DNA from: Campylobacter concisus ATCC 51562
GTDB taxonomy: Bacteria; Campylobacterota; Campylobacteria; Campylobacterales; Campylobacteraceae
NCBI RefSeq assembly: GCF_000466745.1
Contig: NZ_ANNI01000003.1
Location: 434,001-498,000 of the forward strand
Length of the DNA stretch: 64,000 bases
Direction: 5' to 3'
The translations under genes and the position numbers were made by a program. The notes under the pieces are model-generated. The model saw nothing but the letters and a program-made list of their open reading frames with translations, was not told the origin of the DNA and made no database searches. Shown piece by piece: positions 49,750 through 58,157 of the stretch. Numbering within the stretch: the first letter of the stretch is position 1; each line of letters starts with the position of its first letter.

Positions 49750-51350
49750 AAGTCAAAAAAGTTAAACCACTGCGATGGGTTCTTGCAAGCGTGATCCTCG
49801 AGCTGTTTTACATAGCTTTGCACGTATGGCATGACGCTTGCCTTGCGGTCGCGACCTAGTTTTATCTCATCTGCGATATCACTTAGCTCGATACTAAATT
49901 TATCGCCATTTTTCACGCACCAAAGCGTGCTCATTTTTACACCCAAAATGCCAGCTAATAAGTATGGGCCATAGTTAAATTTAGCCATCTTGCCAAGAAA
50001 GCTAACCTCAACAAATTTATCGCCATTTACCGGAGTTCTATCGCCCATTATGCCGATATTTACGCCGTTTTCCACCGCCTCTTTTAGCTCAAGCATAGCT
50101 GCTGCATCGAGGTTTTCTACGCTTATTAGCTTGATCTGCCCCTTACTTATCTGCTCTAAAATTTTATAAAAATTTTCATTTCCCTTGCTATAAACCAAGA
50201 TGATCATACGAAAACTTGGCGATCTAAGCGAAAGTGTCTTGCAAATTTCTACATTCCCTAGATGGCTTGTTAGCAAAATTCTGCCACGCTTTGATGCCTC
50301 AAACTCTTCTTTTATCCACATAAGTTCGTCAATATCTAGCTCATTTTCGAGCACACCATTTTGCCAGATACGAAATTTATCGCAAATCGCAATACCAAAT
50401 TCATAAAAATTTCTAAAAACACCAGTAGCTGGTTTTTTACCGCTAAATTTCTCTACATTTTGTAAAAATTCTCTTATATTTTTTCTCTCTATTTTTGAAA
50501 AAATATAATAAAAACAAACGACGATCATAACGATAGGTTTTATAAGAAAAATAGGCAAATTCTTGGTTAAAAATAAACTCACCCTTAAAAAAAATTCATT
50601 TGATCTTTCGCCTTTTTGCCACCATACGTATTTTTGTCCCCTAAAGGCTTTGCTCAGCAAAAATGGAACCAAACTAAAAAAATATTTAGCATGCATAAGG
50701 CTTATTAACACATTATCTTTTAGCATTTTAAAGTGAGAAATTCCACCTTTTTCATATCTTACTTTTAGCGGTATCCATCTTAGTCTGATATCTGCTCTTA
50801 CGGCATTTACAAGGATTTCCATGTCAAATTCCATCCTATTTGACCTGCTTTGAGATATCGCCCACTCGAGCTCTTTTAGCGGATAAATTCTAAAGCCACA
50901 CATTGCATCTTTTATGTCGGTGCTTAATGTATTTACCTTAACCCAAAAATTTGTGATCTTTCTACCATAAAATCTCGACTTTGGCGCATCCTTGCCATAG
51001 ATAGGATCAGCCATTATCATATCGTGTGGATACTTTTTGCTAAGCTCCAAAAACTCAGCTACCTCGCTTATGTCGTGCTGAAAGTCGGCGTCGATCTGAA
51101 ATGCATGTGTGTAGCCATTTTGTAAGGCATGTCTAAAGCCATCTTTTAGTGCAGCTCCCTTACCGCCGTTTTGGGCTCTTGTAAAAATTTCTACACCAAA
51201 TTCGCTCAAATTTTGCAAAGCCTTTTTTGAAGCTTCGTTTGAGCCATCATCAACTATCAAAATGTGTAGATCATAGCTCGCAAGCGCCTCACAAAGAGCT
51301 TTGATCTTTTCTGGATGATTGTAAAATGGTATGAGAAAGAGCGTCTTCAT
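49740..51350 (-). CDS. apeJ: Glycosyltransferase-acyltransferase fusion (ApeJ-like)
   Basis: This is a 536-residue two-domain protein. The first part (1-240) is a family 2 glycosyltransferase with LIVDDGSNEAS, NGGKGAALKDGF and FQIDADFQHD. The second (about 250-536) is an LpxL-type acyltransferase with an N-terminal hydrophobic helix and the motif LLTSHLGNVEI, in which the usual HxxxxD/E is present. In APE clusters this fusion is thought to build the lipid anchor onto which the polyene is loaded. It overlaps both neighbours. Confidence 0.85.
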   Translation of the reverse strand: MKTLFLIPFYNHPEKIKALCEALASYDLHILIVDDGSNEASKKALQNLSEFGVEIFTRAQNGGKGAALKDGFRHALQNGYTHAFQIDADFQHDISEVAEFLELSKKYPHDMIMADPIYGKDAPKSRFYGRKITNFWVKVNTLSTDIKDAMCGFRIYPLKELEWAISQSRSNRMEFDMEILVNAVRADIRLRWIPLKVRYEKGGISHFKMLKDNVLISLMHAKYFFSLVPFLLSKAFRGQKYVWWQKGERSNEFFLRVSLFLTKNLPIFLIKPIVMIVVCFYYIFSKIERKNIREFLQNVEKFSGKKPATGVFRNFYEFGIAICDKFRIWQNGVLENELDIDELMWIKEEFEASKRGRILLTSHLGNVEICKTLSLRSPSFRMIILVYSKGNENFYKILEQISKGQIKLISVENLDAAAMLELKEAVENGVNIGIMGDRTPVNGDKFVEVSFLGKMAKFNYGPYLLAGILGVKMSTLWCVKNGDKFSIELSDIADEIKLGRDRKASVMPYVQSYVKQLEDHACKNPSQWFNFFDFWR

Positions 51351-52903
51351 AAGCCCAGCTTTATCCTACCAGCAGCACTTCTAGCGCCATTGCAAAATAT
51401 CTCAAAATAAACTTTCTCATCTTTTTGCGAAATTTCTATACAAAGCTCGTCATTTGGCCTTACAAATTTTAAAAATTTCAGATTCTCCACCACGCACTGA
51501 TCGCCTATTTCTGCGCCAAGCTCTCTTGCAAATTTAAATACAAAATCAAGCTGCACAAAGCCAGGCAATAGCGGTAAATTTGGAAAATGTTCAGTAAAAA
51601 TGCCAAGTGCTGGGCTAAGCTTTGTCTTAAATTTATAAACGCCGTCCTCGCTACTTTTATCCCAGCTAGACTCCTCACTTTTTTCTAAAAGCTCTTTAAA
51701 ATTTGCTTTTAGAAATTTCCCTTGCGCGTTTTTACAAAGTGAGCTAACGATTTTAAAATACCTAACACTATTTTTAAACTCAGGCCTTAAAAGCTCATTT
51801 AACCTTGCTACAATGCCCTTTTTACCGCTATTTCTAAAGAGCTTTACACCCTCTTCACTAAGCTCTAAAAGTACGGCCAGACGCTTAAATTTTGGATGCG
51901 TATCACAGTAGCAATCTTTTAAAAGACCACTTTCAAGCATCTTATTTTCGATGCTTATTAGATTGACCCTTTTGTCATTTAGCTTAACGATCCTATCGAT
52001 CCTGCCTTTTAGCGTGAGTCTGTTGCCCTTTATTTCCGCCCAGTCGCTAGTTTGAAAAAACTCACACCATGGCGAACTCACGTTTAATGCCTCGTCCTCG
52101 CTAAGACCTGCCTTTACCTTGCTAAAAAACAAAAGCTCTTCGCCTAAATTTCTAGCCACTACACCAGTTTCGGTGCTACCATAGATGTCGATGATACGCG
52201 CACTGCTTAGTTTTGCTATGCTAGCTCTTAGCTCACTCTTTAGGGCTGAGCCGGCACAGATGATGTTTTTTAGCCCTGAAATTTCAGCTGCTCTTGGGCT
52301 AGAAATTAGCGTTTGAAGCAAAACTGGGCTTGTTATGAAACTTAAATTTTCAAGCTCTAGCTCAAAGATCGCCTCTGGGTAATTTAGCTCCTTGCTAACG
52401 GCCTTTGCACCAGAGATGATGGGTAAAAATACCTTAAAAGTAAGGCCAAACATATGCTGATGCGAAACGCTTGAAAAAAATGTATCACTTTCATTAAATC
52501 CAAGTTCTTCTTTCAAAAATAGCCCTTCTTCTATCATCGCACCAAGTCTTTTTGGTATATTTTTGCTCTTTCCAGTTGAGCCTGAAGTTTGAAGAAAAAA
52601 AGTAGAATTTAGATTAAATTTTGGCTCCATATTTCTGGCTGGAGCTAAAAAATTCTTGAAATTTTCATCATTGATATTAAATTTATCACTACTAAAAATG
52701 GGCTTTGCAAGCAAAATCGGCCTAATACCAACTGCAAGTGCTCCAAAAAAGGCGACACAAAAGTCAAAAGTTTCACTTAGATAGATCTCTATCTCACTCA
52801 CGCCATACTCTTTTAAATTTGCCCCAAAAATACCAACTTGTGAGTATAAATTTTTATCAATATCAACAAATTTAAACTCTTTTAGATTATTTTCAAACTC
52901 CAT
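51347..52903 (-). CDS. apeH: AMP-dependent ligase fused to a FabZ-like dehydratase (ApeH-ApeI fusion)
   Basis: This is a 518-residue protein. Residues 1 to about 410 form an acyl/aryl-adenylating enzyme: FLQTSGSTGKSKNIPKR is the AMP-binding loop, then IDIYGSTETG and TLKGRIDRIVKL. Residues about 415-518 form a hotdog domain with the dehydratase motif EHFPNLPLLPGFVQLDF (His-439). This equals ApeH plus ApeI, which are separate genes in E. coli and Xenorhabdus ape clusters. It would activate an aryl starter (for example 4-hydroxybenzoate) and dehydrate chain intermediates. Confidence 0.85.
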   Translation of the reverse strand: MEFENNLKEFKFVDIDKNLYSQVGIFGANLKEYGVSEIEIYLSETFDFCVAFFGALAVGIRPILLAKPIFSSDKFNINDENFKNFLAPARNMEPKFNLNSTFFLQTSGSTGKSKNIPKRLGAMIEEGLFLKEELGFNESDTFFSSVSHQHMFGLTFKVFLPIISGAKAVSKELNYPEAIFELELENLSFITSPVLLQTLISSPRAAEISGLKNIICAGSALKSELRASIAKLSSARIIDIYGSTETGVVARNLGEELLFFSKVKAGLSEDEALNVSSPWCEFFQTSDWAEIKGNRLTLKGRIDRIVKLNDKRVNLISIENKMLESGLLKDCYCDTHPKFKRLAVLLELSEEGVKLFRNSGKKGIVARLNELLRPEFKNSVRYFKIVSSLCKNAQGKFLKANFKELLEKSEESSWDKSSEDGVYKFKTKLSPALGIFTEHFPNLPLLPGFVQLDFVFKFARELGAEIGDQCVVENLKFLKFVRPNDELCIEISQKDEKVYFEIFCNGARSAAGRIKLGL

Positions 52904-53438
52904 TTTTCCTCTTTAAAATAAAAACTTTACGATATAAAATTTCTCCAAAAAATAAAAATCCCATCAAAATATAAGAGATAAAGGAGCAGTAAATGCTCCA
53001 ATAAAATTTATTTTCAAAGCACGATAAAACAAATGCTAAAATCGCATTAAATACAAAAAATAAGCACCAAATTTTTGTTAGCCCTCTTGTGTAACTAACG
53101 ACCTTTTCATCTATATTTTTCTCTTTTAATCTAGCGATTTTGGTTATAACAGCCTCGCCCTTTAAGCTGTAAAAAAATAGAGCCAAAAAGCCAAGGCTTA
53201 CGATACTTGGATATAAAAGTGCTAGATTTACGCTTCTAAAAATAGCGCAAACAGCAAAAAACATCCCAGCCGCTAAGCAAACCTGTCTTTTCTTACCACT
53301 TTCAAAATAGGCTCTAAGCCCCCAAAGCACACATAAAATACCAAATATCAAAGTGGAATTTTCTTGCCAAAAAAATAGCACTAAAGGGTAAGCAATGCTT
53401 GCTAAAACTAGCGCTAGATTTACTATTTTATGCTTCAA
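52893..53438 (-). CDS. apeG: Small polytopic membrane protein (ApeG-like, COG4648 type)
   Basis: This 181-residue protein has about five or six membrane helices: LALVLASIAYPLVLFFW near the start, FGILCVLWGLRAYF, a third and fourth around 58-92, and two near the end. The loop YTRGLTKIWCLFFVFNAI is typical of this APE family. Its function is unknown. It overlaps the ACP gene and the AMP-ligase gene by 11 bases each. Confidence 0.8.
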   Translation of the reverse strand: MKHKIVNLALVLASIAYPLVLFFWQENSTLIFGILCVLWGLRAYFESGKKRQVCLAAGMFFAVCAIFRSVNLALLYPSIVSLGFLALFFYSLKGEAVITKIARLKEKNIDEKVVSYTRGLTKIWCLFFVFNAILAFVLSCFENKFYWSIYCSFISYILMGFLFFGEILYRKVFILKRKNGV

Positions 53439-53673
53439 ATTTCTTTGCTACGGCTTTTACGATATCATCAAGCGTTTTTACGTTTTTAAAATCCTCTGGC
53501 ATCAGCCTATGTCCGGTTTGACGTTTGATGTAATCAATCATATCAATAGCGTCGATGCTATCGATCTGCAAATCCTCATATATCCTAGTTTCTGGCTTTA
53601 TCTTACTCTCATCTATCTCAAAAAGATCGATCAAGGCTTTCTTTAAAATTTCAAAAATTTCTTTTTCGCTCAT
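53428..53673 (-). CDS. apeF: Acyl carrier protein (ApeF-like)
   Basis: This 81-residue ACP carries growing polyene on a phosphopantetheine arm. The attachment Ser lies in LQIDSIDAIDMIDYI near residue 39. The four-helix acidic layout is standard. It is two bases after the other ACP gene and overlaps apeG. APE clusters characteristically carry a pair of ACPs. Confidence 0.9.
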   Translation of the reverse strand: MSEKEIFEILKKALIDLFEIDESKIKPETRIYEDLQIDSIDAIDMIDYIKRQTGHRLMPEDFKNVKTLDDIVKAVAKKFEA

Positions 53674-53675
53674 CG

Positions 53676-53936
53676 TTATTTCCTATTTTCGTAAATGTAT
53701 TTTGCAAGAGAAGACACACTAAAAAATATCTCTTTTAGATTTGCACTCTTTGAGTCAAGCACAAGGCCATATTTTTTCTGCACCGCAAGCCCAAGCTCTA
53801 AAGCATCGACGCTATCAAGCCCAAGTCCATCATTAAAAAGTGGCGCATTCTCATCAATATCACTTGGCTTCATATCCTCTAAATTTAAGCTTGTGATGAT
53901 CAACTCTTTTATCTCATTAACTAGCTCTTTCACCAA
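53676..53936 (-). CDS. apeE: Acyl carrier protein (ApeE-like)
   Basis: This 86-residue ACP carries the attachment Ser in GLGLDSVDALELGLAVQKK near residue 41. It differs clearly from its neighbour ACP, as expected for different jobs in starter loading and chain extension. It overlaps the acyltransferase gene by 20 bases. Confidence 0.9.
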   Translation of the reverse strand: MVKELVNEIKELIITSLNLEDMKPSDIDENAPLFNDGLGLDSVDALELGLAVQKKYGLVLDSKSANLKEIFFSVSSLAKYIYENRK

Positions 53937-54663
53937 ATTCCTCCTTATAAATTTTACTTATCTCATCATGCATTGCCCTGGCCCTCACGGGGCTTGGCCT
54001 ATCTTTTAAAAATATATCAACATCAAAATTTTTTATCTCTTTAAAATGATATTTTATCTTTTCATCTGGTATTTTGTACCATGGTTCATTTTTTCTAAGG
54101 CTTCTTGGATGCATATTAATACCGATACAAACAATATTTTTAGCGCCTTTTACGCCTATGTAAGCTGCTGCCTTATGAAAAATAATTTCATCTTTCGTAC
54201 GTGTGCCTTCTGGGAAAATTAATAAATTTTCACTACTTTTTAAAACCTCTACGCTTTTTTGTAAAAATTCCTCGTTATTTGTGTTTGGTATATAGTTGCA
54301 CGCCTTAATTGCAGCAAATAAAAATATATTTTTGCTAAGCTCGCCCTTTACGATGCAGTTTATCCTTTTAAATTTTGAAACCAAAAAGACCACATCAAGA
54401 AGCGAAGGGTGGTTTGCTATGACTAAATTTGATCCACCATTTAGCTCACTAAGCTCAAATTTATAGTCCAAACACCCACAAATTCTAGTAACTTTTATGA
54501 AAAATCCCCAAGAAATTCTAACTAGATCACGGCATAAATTTTGTATAAATTTAAATTTATTTAGCCCCAAAAGCACCACTGGCACAAGCAGCAGATCTCC
54601 GCTTATGCAAATGATCGCAAAAAAGAAAAAGAAAGATCCGGTTCTTAAAATTTTAAGGCTCAT
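53917..54663 (-). CDS. apeD: PlsC-type acyltransferase (ApeD-like)
   Basis: This 248-residue membrane-bound acyltransferase has one or two N-terminal hydrophobic helices. The catalytic motif reads VIANHPSLLDVVFLV, so His and Asp are spaced as NHxxxxD, and the acceptor-site motif LLIFPEGTRT follows. I place the start at ATG 54663, which overlaps the apeC stop by 11 bases; the longer frame would run 74 bases into apeC. It may transfer acyl groups to the glycerolipid anchor. Confidence 0.85.
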   Translation of the reverse strand: MSLKILRTGSFFFFFAIICISGDLLLVPVVLLGLNKFKFIQNLCRDLVRISWGFFIKVTRICGCLDYKFELSELNGGSNLVIANHPSLLDVVFLVSKFKRINCIVKGELSKNIFLFAAIKACNYIPNTNNEEFLQKSVEVLKSSENLLIFPEGTRTKDEIIFHKAAAYIGVKGAKNIVCIGINMHPRSLRKNEPWYKIPDEKIKYHFKEIKNFDVDIFLKDRPSPVRARAMHDEISKIYKEEFGERAS

Positions 54664-55321
54664 AGCTAAAATCCCAAGATGAAGAATAACTACAACTTTG
54701 CCAGCTTTTTGATATTTTTGGATCAAAATTTACAATAAAGCTTTTTAATAAATTCCCGCAAATTTCTTTTTCTTTTTTAGCTCTTTTTAGAGTTAAAACT
54801 CTCTCATTTTTTGCCTTTGAAACAACAAGAGCAAGCATAAATGACGGTTTTTTCTCATCAAAATAACTCTGCTTTATCGACTCATGATAGGCAAGTATTA
54901 GCACCTTTTCATATCCGTCATTTAGCCTTAAAAATGCTGCTTGCAAGGCATCTTCGACTGGGCTAAATGACGATATGGCAAGAATTTCATTGTGATTTTT
55001 AGCCTCTATACTAAGAAGTGACGAGATAGCATTATGCACAGAAAGTGAAAACGAAGTAGGCGAAACTGGCTCAGCTTTTGCCAGCGTAGTCTCTAGCTCA
55101 AAGCAGCGATTTATCTCTCCTTCATATGAGCTAAAAATAACTGGCATATCAAGCTTATCAAAGCCACTAAGTAGGCTAAAAGCGCACTTTGCAGCACTAC
55201 TTAGCCTTCTTCTTTGAATTGGTGGAATTTTTGCTAGATCAAATTCTTTTTTGTATCTAGCCAGATCCTCGCCGACATCGCCATAAGCTATCGCATCAAA
55301 AAAATCAATTTGAAATTTCAT
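54653..55321 (-). CDS. apeC: Ketosynthase-like chain-length factor (ApeC-like)
   Basis: This 222-residue protein corresponds to the N-terminal domain of a beta-ketoacyl synthase but carries SLSVHNAISSLLSI where the nucleophilic Cys would be, and lacks the C-terminal His pair. This is the pattern of the APE chain-length factor, which pairs with the active KS ApeO. It overlaps apeD by 11 bases and the next gene by one. Confidence 0.85.
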   Translation of the reverse strand: MKFQIDFFDAIAYGDVGEDLARYKKEFDLAKIPPIQRRRLSSAAKCAFSLLSGFDKLDMPVIFSSYEGEINRCFELETTLAKAEPVSPTSFSLSVHNAISSLLSIEAKNHNEILAISSFSPVEDALQAAFLRLNDGYEKVLILAYHESIKQSYFDEKKPSFMLALVVSKAKNERVLTLKRAKKEKEICGNLLKSFIVNFDPKISKSWQSCSYSSSWDFSYEP

Positions 55322-55737
55322 TATTTCGCGATATCACCTTTTAGAGTAACGCCAGACATCAAAGCACCGCTTCCACACTGAAACTGAGTTTTTGAGTTAA
55401 ATGGTTGTTTTTTGTAGTAGCCAGTTAAATTTACAACCTTAGTGCCACCTTCTTTTAATGCTCTTTCTTGGAAAGTCTTTAAGGCCGAAAGAAGTGCGAT
55501 TTGGCATGCTTCTTCATCACTTTTATTAAAACCATTTGTCTTTTTATTTGATGTTAGATCTTTTACAATTACCTGTCCGCTATAGCCTGTGCCAAAGCTG
55601 ATACTTACATTTGGAAGTAAGAAATTTTTAGCTTTTGGGCCATTTAGAAAATCAAGTGAGTGATATTTCACATCATCTCTTGCATTAAGACTTGTAGCAA
55701 ATGCCAAAATGGCAACTAATGAAACTAATTTTTTCAT
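55321..55737 (-). CDS. Exported protein of unknown role inside the APE operon
   Basis: This 138-residue protein has a signal peptide (about 1-19, ending SLNA). The mature part has VSISFGTGYSGQVIVKDL, DEEACQIALLSALKTF and VNLTGYYKKQPF with two Cys that could pair. From memory, similar small exported proteins sit in other proteobacterial APE clusters, where they are often mislabelled as excinuclease subunits. It is one base from the CLF gene, so it belongs to the pathway. Function unknown. Confidence 0.75.
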   Translation of the reverse strand: MKKLVSLVAILAFATSLNARDDVKYHSLDFLNGPKAKNFLLPNVSISFGTGYSGQVIVKDLTSNKKTNGFNKSDEEACQIALLSALKTFQERALKEGGTKVVNLTGYYKKQPFNSKTQFQCGSGALMSGVTLKGDIAK

Positions 55738-55748
55738 ATTTATCCTTT

Positions 55749-57002
55749 TTAAAAAATGTTTTTAACTCTTTTAAATATCAAAGATGTATTTACGCCGCCA
55801 AATGCAAAGTTATTGCTCATAATAAAGTCCGTTTTTATCGGGGTTGGCTCTTTTAAATAGTTTAGCTTTGCACACTCAGGATCGATCAAGTTTAAATTTA
55901 TAGTTGGGAAAAATAGCTCTTCTCTCATCATCATGATAGAAGCGATAGCCTCCAATCCGCCACAAGCTCCGAGCGTATGACCAAGATAGCTTTTAAGTGA
56001 GCTAATGGCGATATCCTCTCCAAAAAGCTCGTTTGTAGCGATACTCTCGGCTATGTCGCCATGTTTTGTCGCAGTCGCATGAGCATTTACGTAGCCTATA
56101 CTTTTTGGCTCTAAATTTGCATCCCTAAGCGCTAAGCTCATCGCCGCTTTCATCGTAGCGCTTTGTGGTCTTGTGATGTGTGTGCCGTCACACGTTGAGC
56201 CAAAGCCAACGACCTCAGCATAGATTTTAGCTCCTCTTTTTAATGCACTCTCTTCACTTTCAAGCACTAAAAATCCAGCTCCCTCGCCAAGCACCAAGCC
56301 ATCCCTATCTTTTTCAAACGGCGTTGGGCTCAAATTTGGCGTGCTGTTTTTGACACTAGTTGCGTAAAGCTTGTCAAAAACGTACGCCTCGCTCACGCAA
56401 AGCTCCTCTGCTCCTCCAGCTAGCATCATATCTATGCTGCCATTTTTTATGCTCTCGTATGCGTAGCCAATGGCGTGCGAACCACTTGTGCATGCCGAAG
56501 ATGTAGGGATGATGCGCCCTTTTAGCGAGTAAAATAGCGCGATATTTGCCGCTGTAGTGTGAGGCATCATTTTTATGTAGGTATTTGCGTTAAAGCCACT
56601 ATCCATGTCCAAAACTAGCTTTGCCATGTCAAGGATAGAGTCCGTGCTACCAGTACTTGAGCCACTAGCTACGCCCATTCTGCCATCTTGTACACTTGGG
56701 TCTAAATTTGACTCATTTAACTCATCACCTTTTAATAATCCAGCATCTTTTAAAGCAAGTCCAGCCGCATGTACGCTATAACACGAGACCTTACCAAGGC
56801 TTCTTAGCTGTTTTCTATCCCACTCTTGCGGATATTTGTAGTCTATAATTGGTGCAGCTAGGCGAGTGTTTAGATCTTTGTGACTCTCCCACTCGCTCAT
56901 ATATCTCACGGCGTTTTTGCCTTCAAGAAATTTAGCCCTCATCTCCTCCCAGCTGTTGCCAAAAGCACTGACTGTGCCGATACCTGTGACAAATACACGC
57001 AT
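55749..57002 (-). CDS. apeR: Beta-ketoacyl-ACP synthase (ApeR-like)
   Basis: This protein of about 417 residues is a condensing enzyme. The active-site triad is complete: Cys in TSSACTSGSHAIGYA near 165, His in NAHATATKHGD and His in LKSYLGHTLGACGG. The ATG at 57002 (MRVFVTGIGTVSAFG) is preferred to a TTG two codons upstream because GGAGGA lies eight bases before it. It overlaps the ketoreductase stop by one base. It probably starts or extends the chain. Confidence 0.9.
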   Translation of the reverse strand: MRVFVTGIGTVSAFGNSWEEMRAKFLEGKNAVRYMSEWESHKDLNTRLAAPIIDYKYPQEWDRKQLRSLGKVSCYSVHAAGLALKDAGLLKGDELNESNLDPSVQDGRMGVASGSSTGSTDSILDMAKLVLDMDSGFNANTYIKMMPHTTAANIALFYSLKGRIIPTSSACTSGSHAIGYAYESIKNGSIDMMLAGGAEELCVSEAYVFDKLYATSVKNSTPNLSPTPFEKDRDGLVLGEGAGFLVLESEESALKRGAKIYAEVVGFGSTCDGTHITRPQSATMKAAMSLALRDANLEPKSIGYVNAHATATKHGDIAESIATNELFGEDIAISSLKSYLGHTLGACGGLEAIASIMMMREELFFPTINLNLIDPECAKLNYLKEPTPIKTDFIMSNNFAFGGVNTSLIFKRVKNIF

Positions 57003-57721
57003 TAGCAAAGTCCTCCATTTACACCGATAACCTGCCTTGTGATGTAGCCAGCCTCGTCGCTTAGTAAAAATTTAACCAGCCCTGCCACCTCATCTGCTTC
57101 TCCAGCTCTTTTTGCAGGTATGGCCTTTAGCACCTCATCTAAAAAGTCGCTATTTAAAATTTCCTCGCTCATATCTGTCTTTATAAGTCCGGGCGCTACG
57201 CAGTTTACTGTTATACCTCTACTTGCAAGCTCGACTGCAAGGGCTTTGCTGGCTCCTATGATGCCAGCTTTACTAGCTGAGTAGTTTACCTGACCTCTGT
57301 TGCCAATGACGCCTGAAACAGAGCTTAGTGTTACTATTCTAGCTGGCTTTCTAGCCCTTATCATGGGCATTAGCGCTGGTCTTAGAACATTGTAAAAGCC
57401 ATTTAAATTTACATCTATCACATCAAACCACTCTTCGTCGCTTAGCCCCACAAAGGTGTTATCTCTTGTTATGCCAGCGTTTAAAATAACGCCGTAGTAG
57501 ACGCCATTTGCCTCCATGTCAGCTTCTATCATCTCCTTAGCTGCAGCGGTGTCAGCCACGTCAAATGTCAAAAATTTAGCCCCAAGCTCACTAGCTATCT
57601 TTAAAAGATCATCGCTCTTACTTCTTGCGTGAAGCACCACTTCGTACTCGTTAGCAAGGCGCCTAGCGATGCTAGCTCCTATGCCTCTACTTGATCCAGT
57701 TATCAATACTCTCTTACTCAC
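57002..57721 (-). CDS. apeQ: 3-ketoacyl-ACP reductase (ApeQ-like, FabG family)
   Basis: This 239-residue short-chain dehydrogenase reduces the beta-keto group with NADPH. It has the cofactor loop TGSSRGIGASIARR, NAG in VILNAGITRDN and the catalytic YSASKAGIIGASKAL near residue 148. It overlaps the dehydratase gene by eight bases. Confidence 0.93.
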   Translation of the reverse strand: MSKRVLITGSSRGIGASIARRLANEYEVVLHARSKSDDLLKIASELGAKFLTFDVADTAAAKEMIEADMEANGVYYGVILNAGITRDNTFVGLSDEEWFDVIDVNLNGFYNVLRPALMPMIRARKPARIVTLSSVSGVIGNRGQVNYSASKAGIIGASKALAVELASRGITVNCVAPGLIKTDMSEEILNSDFLDEVLKAIPAKRAGEADEVAGLVKFLLSDEAGYITRQVIGVNGGLC

Positions 57722-58157
57722 TAAGTGCCTTTTTTACAAATTCTTCATCAGGGCTCATCACATTTAAAACCGCTCTTGCACCAAGCTCTCCGTTTACAAA
57801 AAGCTCACTATCATAAACGCCAAATCCACTCTCATCTTGGATCGAGCACTTTGAGATAATCACTATCTCATCACCTACTTTAAAATGCGGCCTAAAAATT
57901 TCAAATTTTCTACTACCAAGCAAAAAGCCAAATATCGCCTTCTCGCCCCTTAGTTCACGCATCTTTGAGTCATAAATTCCAAGGCTTTGAGCCATCATCT
58001 CAATTGCCTTTTGTGTGTAAAATTTCCCATCTTCCAAAAATGGAGTTTGCTCATTTATCACGCTTCTTACTTTTATGCTCTCACAAGGCGTAAATTCTAA
58101 AATTTCATCGATCAGGGTTATGGCGCTACTGTGCGGCAAATAATCACTTATCATCAT
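57714..58157 (-). CDS. apeP: 3-hydroxyacyl-ACP dehydratase-like protein (ApeP-like)
   Basis: This 147-residue hotdog-fold protein has LPHSSAITLIDEILEF near the start and QKAIEMMAQSLGIYDSKM where the second dehydratase helix lies. The APE pathway uses ApeI and ApeP as a dehydratase pair that removes water after reduction. It overlaps apeO by four and apeQ by eight bases. Confidence 0.85.
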   Translation of the reverse strand: MMISDYLPHSSAITLIDEILEFTPCESIKVRSVINEQTPFLEDGKFYTQKAIEMMAQSLGIYDSKMRELRGEKAIFGFLLGSRKFEIFRPHFKVGDEIVIISKCSIQDESGFGVYDSELFVNGELGARAVLNVMSPDEEFVKKALSE

